NCBI RefSeq assembly: GCF_001742225.1
Contig: NZ_CP017075.1
Span: 1,736,001 to 1,800,000 of the forward strand
Source of the DNA: Novosphingobium resinovorum
Lineage (GTDB): Bacteria; Pseudomonadota; Alphaproteobacteria; Sphingomonadales; Sphingomonadaceae
DNA: 64,000 nucleotides
Direction of reading: 5' to 3'
Both the position numbers and the translations under genes were made by a program. This document shows positions 17,028-25,523 of this stretch, in pieces; position 1 is the stretch's first letter; the number at the start of each line of letters is the position of its first letter. The notes beneath the pieces are model-generated. The model saw only the letters and a program-made list of their open reading frames with translations, was not told the origin of the DNA and searched no databases.

Positions 17028-18125
17028 ATGCGTTCTTTCACCCCTGTTCTGGCACTAGCGGTCCTTCTGGCCGGACCCGCAGCCGCGCAGAAGCCCGAGG
17101 CGCCGCAGCGCCCCTCCGGTTATCCGCGCAGCTACGACACGCTGATCGCCGACGCCCGCGCCGACGGCAAGGTACGCATCTACGCCAATGCCGACCGCGC
17201 CGAGATGGTGCCGGTGGTGGCGGAGTTCAAACGGCTCTTCCCCGGCATCGCGGTCTACTACGCCGACATCGGCTCGACCGAGATGTACCAGCGCTACACC
17301 CGCGAGACGCGCAGCCGCCAGTATTCGGCCGACATCGTGTGGTCCTCGGCGATGGACCAGCAGATCAAGCTCATCAACGACGGCTACGCGCAGCAGTACG
17401 CCAGCCCCGAGAAGCCCGCCCTGCCCGAAACGGCGGTGTGGAAGAACATGGGCTACGGCGTCACCGCCGAGCCGATCGGCTTCGTCTACAACCGCAGGAT
17501 CATATCGGACGCACAGGCCCCGCGCACGCATCAGGCACTCGAGGAATTGCTCCGCCGCCGCCGCGTCGAATTCACCGGCAAGGTCGCGACGTTCGATGCG
17601 GCCCGCTCCAACACCGGCTATCTCTATCTCTCGCAGGACTTCCTCGCGACGCGCGACACCCGCTCGCTGGTCGAGGCGATCGGCGCGACGCGCCCCGTTC
17701 TGGAAATCAGCACCCAGCCGATGCTGGCGGGCGTCGCCTCCGGCAAGCTGGCGATCGCGTACAATGTCATCGGCTCCTACGCGCTGGAGCAGGCGCGCCG
17801 CAGTCCGCAGCTGGGTGTGGTGTTCCCCAAGGACTACACGCTCGTCACTTCGCGCATCGCCTTCATCGGACGGGACGCGCGCCATCCGGCGGCGGCGAAG
17901 CTGTTCCTCGATTTCCTTCTTTCGCGCGCCGGGCAGGCCCAGCTTGCCCGGCACAGTCTGTGGCCGGTGCGCACCGACGTACCCGCCCGCCGCCTGCCTA
18001 CGCAGCAGACGCGCGTAGTGCGCGTCGGCCCTCAACTTCTCGTCAATCTGGATCACCTGACCCGGCAGCGATTCCTGCGCGAATGGAACGCCGCTCTGGT
18101 CACAGGGAGAGAACAAAAACCATGA
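17028..18125 (+). CDS. periplasmic solute-binding protein without ABC partners
   Basis: A 365-residue exported protein with a Sec signal (LALAVLLAGPAAAQ) and a two-lobe class II (FbpA/PgtC-like) solute-binding fold: KVRIYANAD strand, ADIVWSSAMDQQ, GFVYNRR hinge, GKLAIAYNVIGSY. No ABC permease or ATPase gene follows; the next gene is a porin. Binding proteins of this type can feed secondary carriers or serve as the ligand input of a kinase, as PgtC does. The ATG at 17028 has GAGAGGAG upstream. The tyrosine pair of iron-binding relatives is not evident, so an Fe3+ role is not assigned. Confidence 0.85.
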   Translation: MRSFTPVLALAVLLAGPAAAQKPEAPQRPSGYPRSYDTLIADARADGKVRIYANADRAEMVPVVAEFKRLFPGIAVYYADIGSTEMYQRYTRETRSRQYSADIVWSSAMDQQIKLINDGYAQQYASPEKPALPETAVWKNMGYGVTAEPIGFVYNRRIISDAQAPRTHQALEELLRRRRVEFTGKVATFDAARSNTGYLYLSQDFLATRDTRSLVEAIGATRPVLEISTQPMLAGVASGKLAIAYNVIGSYALEQARRSPQLGVVFPKDYTLVTSRIAFIGRDARHPAAAKLFLDFLLSRAGQAQLARHSLWPVRTDVPARRLPTQQTRVVRVGPQLLVNLDHLTRQRFLREWNAALVTGREQKP

Positions 18126-19606
18126 CCCGTACTCTGATGGCCAGTGCAGCATTCCTTGCACTGGCAGTTGCCAACCCCGCGCTGGCGCAAGCGCCGACGC
18201 GCGACGAACTCGCCGATCTGGTGCGCGCGCAGGCCGCCGAGATCGCCTCGCTGCGCCAGCGCGTCGATGCGCTGGAAGCCACCCGCACCGCTGCAGCAGC
18301 GCCGCAGCAAAGCGCTCCCGTAGTCGCTGCCGCCGAACCCGAGCAGGCCGCGCCGACCATCCTCTCGACCCAGCCCTATGCGGCCCAGCTTCTTCCCCCC
18401 GGCCCCGCCGAGCGCGACATCGAGCGCGTGCGCGCCACCGCCGTCGCCGCGACGGACGTGACGACCGAATGGGGCCAGGGCCTGCCGGTATTCCACTCGG
18501 GCGACGGCACCTTCAGCTTCAAGCCGCGCGGCCGCATCATCACCGACGTCAGCACCACCCGTGGCTCCAAGTACGACGGCCGCAACCTGACGACCACCGG
18601 CATGCGCGCGCTGCGCATGGGCCTTGAGGGCACCGTCGGCAGCCACTTGTTCTACCAGTTCGAAAGCGACTTCTCCGAGAACGCGGTCGACGTCGTCACC
18701 GCCTTCATCGGCTGGAAGAACAAGATCGCGCCCGGCCTCGACTACGACGTGCGCGTCGGCCACTTGTTCAACGACCGCAGCTTCGAAGGCTCGACCGGTT
18801 CGGACTCCACCCCGTTCGCCGAGCGCACCGTGGTCGCCACCGCGATCATCCCGCAGCGCGCCTTCTATGGCCTCGGCATCATGCCGCGCCTGTTCTGGAA
18901 GACCGGCCACGCCTCGCTCACCGTCACCGGCGACCGCATCGACGGCGACCAGTCCACCTCGGACAACCGCACCGTGATCGCCCGCGCGCACTGGAACCCG
19001 ATCAAGAGCCCGCGTCAGGTGCTCCACCTCGGCATCTGGGGCTTCGACGAGCACCTCCAGCCGGGCAAGAACACGCTGGGCCGCAACACCGTGATCGGCG
19101 GCCGCTTCAACGGCGCGCTGCGGCTGTCGACCGGCGACATCATCGGCGGCACCGGCACCACCGGCTACGGCGCGGAACTCGGCGGCTACACCGGCCCGCT
19201 GTGGGTCATGGCCGAGGCAGGCGAACGCCACGCCCGGCTCGACAACGGACGCCCGGACTTCGTCACGCAGGCATGGAGCGTCTCGGGCGGCTTCTTCATC
19301 ACCGGCGACCTGCCGCCCTACAACCCGCGCCTCGGCAGCTTCGGCCAGCCCAAGGTGCTGCGCCCCGTCTTCGACGGCGGCCCGGGCGCGATCGAGTTGA
19401 CCGCGCGCTACGAGAACCTGGAATTCAAGGACATCGCCACGCCTGCTCAGGGCTGGGCGGCGACGCTGGGCGCGAACTGGTATCTCAACAGCTTCGTGCG
19501 CTTCCAGGTCAACGCGATCCACTGGAACACCGAGAACACCGCCGGGATCTACACCGGCAAGGATGACGGCGAGACGCTCACCGCGCGCGTCGGCGTCACC
19601 TTCTAA
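18122..19606 (+). CDS. OprO/OprP-type outer-membrane porin
   Basis: A 494-residue porin with a signal peptide (FLALAVANPALAQ), an N-terminal coiled coil (about 25-60; AAEIASLRQRVDALEATR) as in phosphate-selective porins O and P that trimerise, a linker rich in Ala and Pro, then a 16-strand-type barrel ending in Phe (RVGVTF). Start and preceding stop overlap in ATGA, which implies translational coupling to the binding protein. OprO/P porins favour anionic substrates; here an anionic organic acid or phosphate compound is plausible given the CitMHS gene that follows. Confidence 0.87.
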   Translation: MTRTLMASAAFLALAVANPALAQAPTRDELADLVRAQAAEIASLRQRVDALEATRTAAAAPQQSAPVVAAAEPEQAAPTILSTQPYAAQLLPPGPAERDIERVRATAVAATDVTTEWGQGLPVFHSGDGTFSFKPRGRIITDVSTTRGSKYDGRNLTTTGMRALRMGLEGTVGSHLFYQFESDFSENAVDVVTAFIGWKNKIAPGLDYDVRVGHLFNDRSFEGSTGSDSTPFAERTVVATAIIPQRAFYGLGIMPRLFWKTGHASLTVTGDRIDGDQSTSDNRTVIARAHWNPIKSPRQVLHLGIWGFDEHLQPGKNTLGRNTVIGGRFNGALRLSTGDIIGGTGTTGYGAELGGYTGPLWVMAEAGERHARLDNGRPDFVTQAWSVSGGFFITGDLPPYNPRLGSFGQPKVLRPVFDGGPGAIELTARYENLEFKDIATPAQGWAATLGANWYLNSFVRFQVNAIHWNTENTAGIYTGKDDGETLTARVGVTF

Positions 19607-19647
19607 GCCTTTCCCTTTCAAACCATGACCAGAACCGGGGACCAACA

Positions 19648-20949
19648 ATGAGTCTCGCCCTTATCGGCTTCCTGATGGTGGCCACCTTCATGACGCTCAT
19701 CATGACCAAGCGGATGACCCCGCTGGTCGCGCTGAGCGTCGTGCCCACCACGTTCGCGCTTCTCGCCGGCTTCCACGCCGGGCTGGGCGACATGATGATC
19801 GACGGCGTCAAGAACCTTGCGCCAACCGGCGTCATGCTGCTGTTCGCGATCCTGTTCTTCAGCACGATGACCGACACCGGCCTGTTCGACCCGCTGGTCG
19901 GCAAGCTGATCCGGCTGGTCCATGGCGACCCGATGCTGATCCTGATCGGCTCGGTCGTCCTGTGCGCGCTCGTCAGCCTCGATGGCGACGGGTCGACCAC
20001 CTACATCATCACGATGGCCGCCATGCTGCCGCTCTACAAGCGCTACGACATGAACCGCCTCTACCTTGTCTGCCTGCTGATGGTGACGAGCGGCGTGATG
20101 AACCTGACGCCGTGGGGCGGGCCGACGGCGCGCGCCGCCAGCGCCCTGAAGCTCGATCCCGCCGCGCTGTTCCTGCCGCTGATTCCCGGCATGATCGCGG
20201 GCCTCGCGTTCCTGATCGGCCTTGCCATCTACTTCGGCCGCAAGGAGCGCCGCCGCATCGGCAAGGTGGAGAACCTCGCCGCGCTGGAGGCGAGCGACCT
20301 CGCCGTCTCGCAGTGGCCCGAGGCGCGCCGCCCGAAGATGATCTGGTTCAACGGCGCGCTCGTCATCGCGCTGCTGGTGCTGCTGGTCTGGGGCGTGCTG
20401 CCGCTGCCGATCCTGATGATGCTGGCCTTCGCCATCTCGATGATCGCCAACTACCCGGACACCAAGTCGCAAAAGGAGCGCATCAGCGCGCATGCGGGCA
20501 ACGTCCTCTCGGTCGTCTCGCTGATCTTCGCGGCGGGCATCTTCACTGGCATCCTCTCAGGCACCGGCATGGTCGAGGCGATGAGCAAGGAAGTCGTCGG
20601 GCTGATCCCGCCGGTCCTCGGCCCCTACATGGCGCCGATCACCGCCCTCATCAGCCTGCCGGGCACGTTCTTCATCTCGAACGACGCCTTCTACTTCGGC
20701 ATGCTGCCGATCCTGGCCGAAGCCGGTGCGCACTACGGCGTCGAGCCGATGGCGATCGCCCGCGCCTCGCTGATGGGCCAGCCGGTCCACCTGCTCAGCC
20801 CGCTGGTGCCCTCGACCTACCTGCTGGTGAGCCTTGCCGGCGTGGATCTGGCGGACCACCAGAAGTTCACGCTGGTCCCGGCGGCGCTGTGCTGCCTCGT
20901 CATGACCGTGGTGGGCATGGCGGTGCTGGCCTTCCCGTTCGTGGGGTGA
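19648..20949 (+). CDS. CitMHS-family citrate/polycarboxylate transporter
   Basis: A 433-residue inner-membrane protein with about 11-12 hydrophobic helices. It belongs to the citrate-metal:proton symporter family (CitMHS) within the ion-transporter superfamily; the segments LVSLDGDGSTTYIITMAAML and TPWGGPTARAA correspond to the re-entrant substrate loops, and the second half repeats this with SLPGTFFISNDAFYFG. Members carry citrate or tricarballylate, often complexed with Mg2+ or Ca2+. It is followed by an intergenic palindrome, after which the operon continues. Confidence 0.88.
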   Translation: MSLALIGFLMVATFMTLIMTKRMTPLVALSVVPTTFALLAGFHAGLGDMMIDGVKNLAPTGVMLLFAILFFSTMTDTGLFDPLVGKLIRLVHGDPMLILIGSVVLCALVSLDGDGSTTYIITMAAMLPLYKRYDMNRLYLVCLLMVTSGVMNLTPWGGPTARAASALKLDPAALFLPLIPGMIAGLAFLIGLAIYFGRKERRRIGKVENLAALEASDLAVSQWPEARRPKMIWFNGALVIALLVLLVWGVLPLPILMMLAFAISMIANYPDTKSQKERISAHAGNVLSVVSLIFAAGIFTGILSGTGMVEAMSKEVVGLIPPVLGPYMAPITALISLPGTFFISNDAFYFGMLPILAEAGAHYGVEPMAIARASLMGQPVHLLSPLVPSTYLLVSLAGVDLADHQKFTLVPAALCCLVMTVVGMAVLAFPFVG

Positions 20950-20974
20950 ATGCCGCATGATGATCTCTCCCCTT

Positions 20975-21057
20975 CGTCATTGCGAGCATAGCGAAGCAAT
21001 CCAGGGCGGCCTCATGCCGCGCTGGATTGCCGCGCCCCTGCGGGGCTCGCAATGACG
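20975..21057. repeat. family B palindrome overlapping a start codon
   Basis: CGTCATTGCGAGC (20975-20987) mirrors GCTCGCAATGACG (21045-21057); inner arms contain GCAATCCAGGGC-like and GCGCTGGATTGC stretches. Copies lie at 29454 and 31179. The right arm contains the ATG at 21052 that begins the next gene. Confidence 0.92.
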
Positions 21058-22125
21058 GTGCGGGGGATCATCGGTGACGCGGGGACGCTGGGCGTCATCC
21101 TGCGCTTCATCGCCGCACTCGCCGTCGGCGCGTGCGGCGGCGCCTTCTTCTGGTCGATCCATGCCCCGCTGCCGTGGGTGCTGGGATCGATGACCGCGTG
21201 CGCGGCGGGCAGCATCGCGCGCCTGCCGATCGCCGCGAATTCCGCCACCCGCAGGCCGATGTCGGCCGTGCTCGGCGTCGTGCTGGGCAGTGCGTTCCAC
21301 CCCGGCATAGCCGCGCAGGCGGCGCAGTGGATCGTGCCGATCGCACTGCTACCGCTGTTCCTGACCAGCGCCGCCATCGCCTGCGTCTTCTATTTCCGCA
21401 AGATCGCAAAGTTCGACCCGCCCACCGCCTACTTCGCCGGAATGCCGGGAGGCATCGCCGAGATGGTCGTCCTCGGCTCCGAGCGCGGCGCGGACGAGCG
21501 CACGATCGGCCTGATACACGGCGCGCGGATCTTCCTCGTCGTCTTCATCCTCCCCTTCCTCATCCGCCTGTTCGAGGCGGAGACCGGCCACGCCCCGCTT
21601 CCTCCCCAGGTTTCGGGCGTGGCCGACTGGACCTTGCTGCCATGGGCGCTAGGCTGCATGATCGTCGGCAGCGTGATCGGCCGCGCGCTGAAACTCCCCG
21701 CGTGGCACCTGATGGGGCCGCTGTTCGTCAGCGCCGCCGTCCACCTGACGGGCCTCAGCGACTTCCACATCCCGGCATGGGCCATCGCCGCCGCGCAGGT
21801 CGGCCTCGGCGCGACGATCGGCTGCCGTTTCGTAGGGCTGGACCTGCCGACGCTGCTGCGCACGCTGATGCTGGCGGCGGGATCGACCGCGATCCTCTTG
21901 GTCATAACCTTCGTCTGGGCATTCGGCATCGGCTGGGCTACCGGACTGGACCCGGCGCTGCTGACGCTGGCCTACTCGCCCGGCGGCGTGGCGGAAATGA
22001 GCATGGTGGCCCTCAGCCTCGCACTGGAGGCAAGCTTCGTGGTCGTCCACCACCTCGTCCGCGTGGTGCTGGTCATCATCGGCGCGCCCGCCGCGTTCAC
22101 GTTCATGAGGTCGCCAGATGCCTGA
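21052..22125 (+). CDS. AbrB-duplication family membrane protein
   Basis: A 357-residue inner-membrane protein with around ten helices and a clear internal duplication: PGGIAEMV in the first half and PGGVAEMSMV in the second. This matches the AbrB-dup (putative ammonia monooxygenase regulator, PF05145) family, often next to carboxylate carriers; it is not a DNA-binding AbrB. The ATG at 21052, or a GTG at 21058, lies at the very edge of the repeat, and the best ribosome-binding site (GGGG) also comes from the repeat. It overlaps the next gene by 8 bp. Function is unproven in the family. Confidence 0.83.
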   Translation: MTVRGIIGDAGTLGVILRFIAALAVGACGGAFFWSIHAPLPWVLGSMTACAAGSIARLPIAANSATRRPMSAVLGVVLGSAFHPGIAAQAAQWIVPIALLPLFLTSAAIACVFYFRKIAKFDPPTAYFAGMPGGIAEMVVLGSERGADERTIGLIHGARIFLVVFILPFLIRLFEAETGHAPLPPQVSGVADWTLLPWALGCMIVGSVIGRALKLPAWHLMGPLFVSAAVHLTGLSDFHIPAWAIAAAQVGLGATIGCRFVGLDLPTLLRTLMLAAGSTAILLVITFVWAFGIGWATGLDPALLTLAYSPGGVAEMSMVALSLALEASFVVVHHLVRVVLVIIGAPAAFTFMRSPDA

Positions 22126-23188
22126 TCCCTTCCGCGAACAGATCGCCATCCTCTACCAGGCGATCGAACCGCCGGTGATCGACGGCCAGCGCAAGGACGC
22201 CAAGCCCGGCGGCTATTCTGACAGCGGCGCCGACATGGGCGTCGCGCTGCGCTCGGTCGGCTGCACGCTGGTGACGCCGGTGGCCGATCCCGATCCCACA
22301 TCGGTGTTCGACTGGGTCTGGCCCGACACGCCCGACGGCATCGACGCCGCGCTGGCAGCAGGCGCGACGCTGCTCTGGGCCAACACCGTCGTGTTCGACG
22401 GCCACCCGATCGAAGCCGCCAGCCGCCGCGCATGGGTGGTCAGCGCCGATCCGCGCACCATGCAAGAGGTGGACGACAAAGCCGCCACCAACGCCCGCCT
22501 CGCCGCCGAGGGCCTGCCCGTCGCCGGTTCCTGGGTGGTCGACGGCGCCGCGCCCGATATCGAGGCACAGCTTGCCGCCTTCGCCGGGCACCTCCCGCTG
22601 GTGGTGAAGCCCCTGCGCGGTCGCGGCAGTCAGGGCGTCAGCGTCGCGCGCAGCGTTGAAGAGATGATTGCAGCCACCCGCGCCATCGTCGCAGGCGGCA
22701 AGTTCGGCACCGCGATCATGATCGAGCAGTTCCTGCCGGGTCAGGAAATCACCATCACGGTCATGCCCGCAGCCGCACGCGAAGGCGAGAGCAAGCCCTT
22801 CGCCCTGCCCCCGGTCCGCCGATTCGACCAGCATGACGACGTCGCGCCCTACAACGGCGACGTCCCCGTCAGCACCAACAGCGCGGCGATGACGGGCGAG
22901 GAATGCGCTGACCCGGCCATCGTCGCGGTCACCGCCGCCTGCGAACGGGCCGCCGCGATCATCGGAATCCGCACCCCGATGCGGATCGACTGCCGCCAGG
23001 ACGCGACCGGCGACTACCTGTTGTTCGACGTCAACATCAAACCCAACCTCACCGGCGCGGGCCGACCTGGCCGCGACCATGAGGACAGCCTTTCCACAAT
23101 CGCCGCCGCCGCCATAGGCTGGCGCTACGCAGACCTCCTCGTCGCAGCCATCCGCGGCGCGTGGACCAACAGGGACAATATCGCATGA
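22118..23188 (+). CDS. ATP-grasp domain enzyme of unknown substrate
   Basis: A 356-residue ATP-grasp protein related to D-Ala-D-Ala ligase and carboxylase folds. Key segments are VVKPLRGRGSQGVS (ATP lysine and glycine loop), IMIEQFLPGQEITITV, and DVNIKPNLTG (the metal-binding acidic/Asn site near the C-terminus). Such enzymes activate a carboxylate as acyl phosphate and couple it to an amine or thiol. It overlaps the AbrB-type gene by 8 bp and the TerC-type gene by 4 bp, so the three proteins are made together. A carboxylate substrate fits the citrate-transport context, but that is inference. Confidence 0.82.
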   Translation: MPDPFREQIAILYQAIEPPVIDGQRKDAKPGGYSDSGADMGVALRSVGCTLVTPVADPDPTSVFDWVWPDTPDGIDAALAAGATLLWANTVVFDGHPIEAASRRAWVVSADPRTMQEVDDKAATNARLAAEGLPVAGSWVVDGAAPDIEAQLAAFAGHLPLVVKPLRGRGSQGVSVARSVEEMIAATRAIVAGGKFGTAIMIEQFLPGQEITITVMPAAAREGESKPFALPPVRRFDQHDDVAPYNGDVPVSTNSAAMTGEECADPAIVAVTAACERAAAIIGIRTPMRIDCRQDATGDYLLFDVNIKPNLTGAGRPGRDHEDSLSTIAAAAIGWRYADLLVAAIRGAWTNRDNIA

Positions 23189-23838
23189 CTGACCTTTGGC
23201 AGCACATTGTTGCCGACTTCTCCAACATCGGCTCACCGGCTGCGCTGTCCGCCTTCGGGCAGGTGGTGCTGATCGACATCATGCTGGCCGCCGACAACGC
23301 GATCGTCGTCGGCGCGCTCGCCGCCGGGCTTCCGGCCGCGATGCGCCGCAAGGTCATCATGATCGGCGTGATCGCCGCTCTGGTGCTGCGCGTCGCTTTC
23401 GCGCTCGTGGTCAGCCAGTTGATGCAGATCGTCGGGCTCGTCTTCGCGGGCGGCCTGCTGCTGATCTGGGTGGCATGGAAGATGTGGCGCGAACTGCGCG
23501 AGGACCGCAGCGACGACGAACCCGACTCGACCATCGCCAAGGTCGCCCCGCGCAGTTTCGCCGGCGCGGCATGGGCCGTCGCCGTCGCCGACGTCAGCAT
23601 GAGCATCGACAATGTGCTGGCCGTCGCGGGCGCCGCGCGCGACCACCCCGGCATCCTCGCGGTCGGCCTGATCCTCTCGGTCGCGCTGATGGGCATCGCC
23701 GCCAACGTTCTGGCGCGCGTCATCGAGACCTATCGCTGGCTCGCCTACGTCGGCCTGCTGGTGATCCTGTGGGTCGCGGGCAAGATGATCTGGGAGGGCC
23801 TCGTCGATCCTTCGCGCGGAATCATTGCCCTGTTCTGA
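23185..23838 (+). CDS. TerC/YjbE-family integral membrane protein
   Basis: A 217-residue inner-membrane protein with about seven helices and the duplicated TerC motif: DIMLAADNAIVVG near residue 30 and VADVSMSIDNVLAV in the second half, each with an Asp-Asn pair that could line a cation path. Some TerC relatives export manganese or load metals onto exported proteins. The ATG overlaps the ATP-grasp stop in ATGA. It closes the operon that begins at 17028; a perfect hairpin follows. Confidence 0.87.
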   Translation: MTDLWQHIVADFSNIGSPAALSAFGQVVLIDIMLAADNAIVVGALAAGLPAAMRRKVIMIGVIAALVLRVAFALVVSQLMQIVGLVFAGGLLLIWVAWKMWRELREDRSDDEPDSTIAKVAPRSFAGAAWAVAVADVSMSIDNVLAVAGAARDHPGILAVGLILSVALMGIAANVLARVIETYRWLAYVGLLVILWVAGKMIWEGLVDPSRGIIALF

Positions 23839-23848
23839 ACGATAGATG

Positions 23849-23880
23849 CGGACGGCAGGCGGCGAACCGCCTGCCGTCCG
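23849..23880 (+). terminator. perfect 14-bp hairpin ending the transport operon
   Basis: Arms 23849-23862 and 23867-23880 are exact reverse complements around a CGAA tetraloop, 10 bp after the TerC-type stop. There is no T-tract, so termination is probable rather than certain. Confidence 0.6.
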
Positions 23881-23973
23881 ACCGCCCCGCGATGAGACAT
23901 TGTATCGGCACGGGTTGCATCGCACTGCACTTGCACGGCATGAGTATCCGATGACCAGCTTCGGAACGCCTGC

Positions 23974-24417
23974 GTGCAACTGACCCGTTACACCGACTAT
24001 GCCGTGCGCGTCCTGCTGCATGTCGGTGCGCGGGACGAAGGGGACCTCTCCTCTATCGCCGAGATCGCGCAGACTTACGACATTTCACGCAACCACCTGA
24101 TGAAAGTGGTGCAGGATCTTGGCCAGGCCGGGTTTCTCGAAACCGTGCGCGGTCGTGGCGGCGGGCTAAGGCTGGGCCGCCAGGCGAACGAGATCACCGT
24201 CGGCGAGGTCGTACGTCATACCGAAACCGGCTTCCAGCTGGTCGACTGTACAAACTGCATAGTGCGCACCGCCTGCACCCTGCCGCGCGTCTTCAACGAG
24301 GCGACGCGCGCCTTCCTCGACGTGCTTGACCGTTACACACTGGCCGATGCACTGACCCGCCGTGACGATCTGCGGCGTATTTTCCGCGCTTTCGCCCCGA
24401 CCGATCAGGCGCTCTGA
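23974..24417 (+). CDS. Rrf2-family transcriptional regulator, likely Fe-S sensing
   Basis: A 147-residue Rrf2 protein close to the NsrR/IscR group: winged helix (RYTDYAVRVLLHVGA, ISRNHLMKVVQDLG, VRGRGGGLRLG) and three cysteines at 92, 95 and 101 (DCTNCIVRTAC) that can hold an iron-sulfur cluster reacting with NO or redox stress. The start is a GTG at 23974; the ATG at 23951 is out of frame. No nitric-oxide gene (hmp, nor) is adjacent, so it probably acts at a distance. Confidence 0.88.
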   Translation: MQLTRYTDYAVRVLLHVGARDEGDLSSIAEIAQTYDISRNHLMKVVQDLGQAGFLETVRGRGGGLRLGRQANEITVGEVVRHTETGFQLVDCTNCIVRTACTLPRVFNEATRAFLDVLDRYTLADALTRRDDLRRIFRAFAPTDQAL

Positions 24418-24553
24418 CGACGCCGTCCGAGGGCCTGGGCGCCAGAACCGCGGGGACGCCCGAGCGATACTTGCACCGGGTTAGCATCGGCGCCGCGACA
24501 CGGCGGAGCGGGCTGCGCTAGCCAGACCCTCGATACGATTCGGGGAGATGAAC

Positions 24554-25348
24554 ATGAAGATCGACAACACCCTTGCCGCCGTGGTCACCGGCGGCGCCTC
24601 GGGCCTTGGCCGGGCGAGTGCGAAGGCGCTGGCCGATGCAGGCGTCAAGGTCGCCATCTTCGACATCAGCGAGGAAGCGGGCGAAGCCTTCGCGGCGGAA
24701 ATCGGCGGCGTGTTCTGCAACGTCGACATCACCAGCGAGGAGAGCGTCGAGGCCGGCTTCGCCAAGGCGCGCGAGGCCCATGGGCAGGAGCGCATCGTCG
24801 TCCACTGCGCAATCGTCGCGGGCGGCGGCAAGACCGTCTCGTTCGACAAGAAGACCGGCGGCTACAAGCGCACGCCGACCGAGCAGATCGCCAAGTCGGC
24901 CGAAGGAATCTTCACCGCCTCCTACCGCGTCGCCTCGATCGCGGCGCTGGGCATGGCAACGGCGGAAACCCTGAACGAGGACGGCGAACGCGGCACGATC
25001 ATCCTCACCTCCTCGGCCGCCGCAGAGGACGGACAGATCGGTCAGGTCGCCTACGGCGGCGGCAAGGGCGCGGTGAACGCGATGGTCCTGCCGATGGCGC
25101 GCGACCTCATGGACCTCGGCATCCGCGTCAACGCGATCATGCCGGGCACTTTCGCGACGCCGCCAATGCTGCGCGTCAAGGAACATGCGCCCGAAGTGTA
25201 CGAGAACCTCGGCAAGGCGGTGCCCTTCCCGCGCCGTCTCGGCAATCCGGAGGAGTTCGGCTCGCTGGTGCTCGAACTGGTGCGCAACATCTATTTCAAC
25301 GGCCAATGCATCCGCCTCGACGGCGCGATCCGCATGCCGCCGAAGTAA
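24554..25348 (+). CDS. SDR-family protein with altered catalytic motifs
   Basis: A 264-residue short-chain dehydrogenase-like protein close to 3-hydroxyacyl-CoA dehydrogenase type II. The Rossmann glycine loop TGGASGLG and the YGGGK Tyr-Lys pair are intact, with a serine in LTSSAAA. The usual N-(N/C)-A-G strand reads HCAIV, and the helix asparagine (INLVGTF in the paralogue at 54119) reads KSAEGIF. The better start is ATG 24554, six bases after GGGGAG, which also matches the paralogue N-terminus; ATG 24548 is possible. It may be catalytically weakened or changed in substrate. Confidence 0.87.
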   Translation: MKIDNTLAAVVTGGASGLGRASAKALADAGVKVAIFDISEEAGEAFAAEIGGVFCNVDITSEESVEAGFAKAREAHGQERIVVHCAIVAGGGKTVSFDKKTGGYKRTPTEQIAKSAEGIFTASYRVASIAALGMATAETLNEDGERGTIILTSSAAAEDGQIGQVAYGGGKGAVNAMVLPMARDLMDLGIRVNAIMPGTFATPPMLRVKEHAPEVYENLGKAVPFPRRLGNPEEFGSLVLELVRNIYFNGQCIRLDGAIRMPPK

Positions 25349-25353
25349 GCGAA

Positions 25354-25467
25354 CACCCACCCCGTACGGCTAGGTCGCTGCGCTCCCAAGCCTTCCGGCC
25401 CTCCCGCGGGCGGGAGAGCGTGGCGCTGTTTCTCCCCTCCCGCCTGCGGGAGGGGCTGGGGGTGGGT
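25354..25467. repeat. family E palindrome (CCCTCCCG/CGGGAGGG type)
   Basis: Outer ACCCACCCC (25356-25364) mirrors GGGGTGGGT (25459-25467); inner stems are built on CCTCCCGC...GCGGGAGG. It lies 6 bp after the SDR stop. A related element lies at 41378-41489. Confidence 0.75.
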
Positions 25468-25523
25468 CTTTTCCCATCTTACTTCCGCTTGACTCCCCCT
25501 CCCTGCCCGGCCCAATCGGCCCG

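Noticed and set aside
17028..18125. Assignment of the binding protein as a ferric-iron FbpA
   Set aside because: The adjacent tyrosine pair of iron-binding relatives is not evident, and no iron ABC permease is linked.
21052..22125. AbrB-named gene as a DNA-binding transition-state regulator
   Set aside because: The protein is a multi-helix membrane protein with a duplicated PGG(I/V)AEM motif; the name similarity is misleading.
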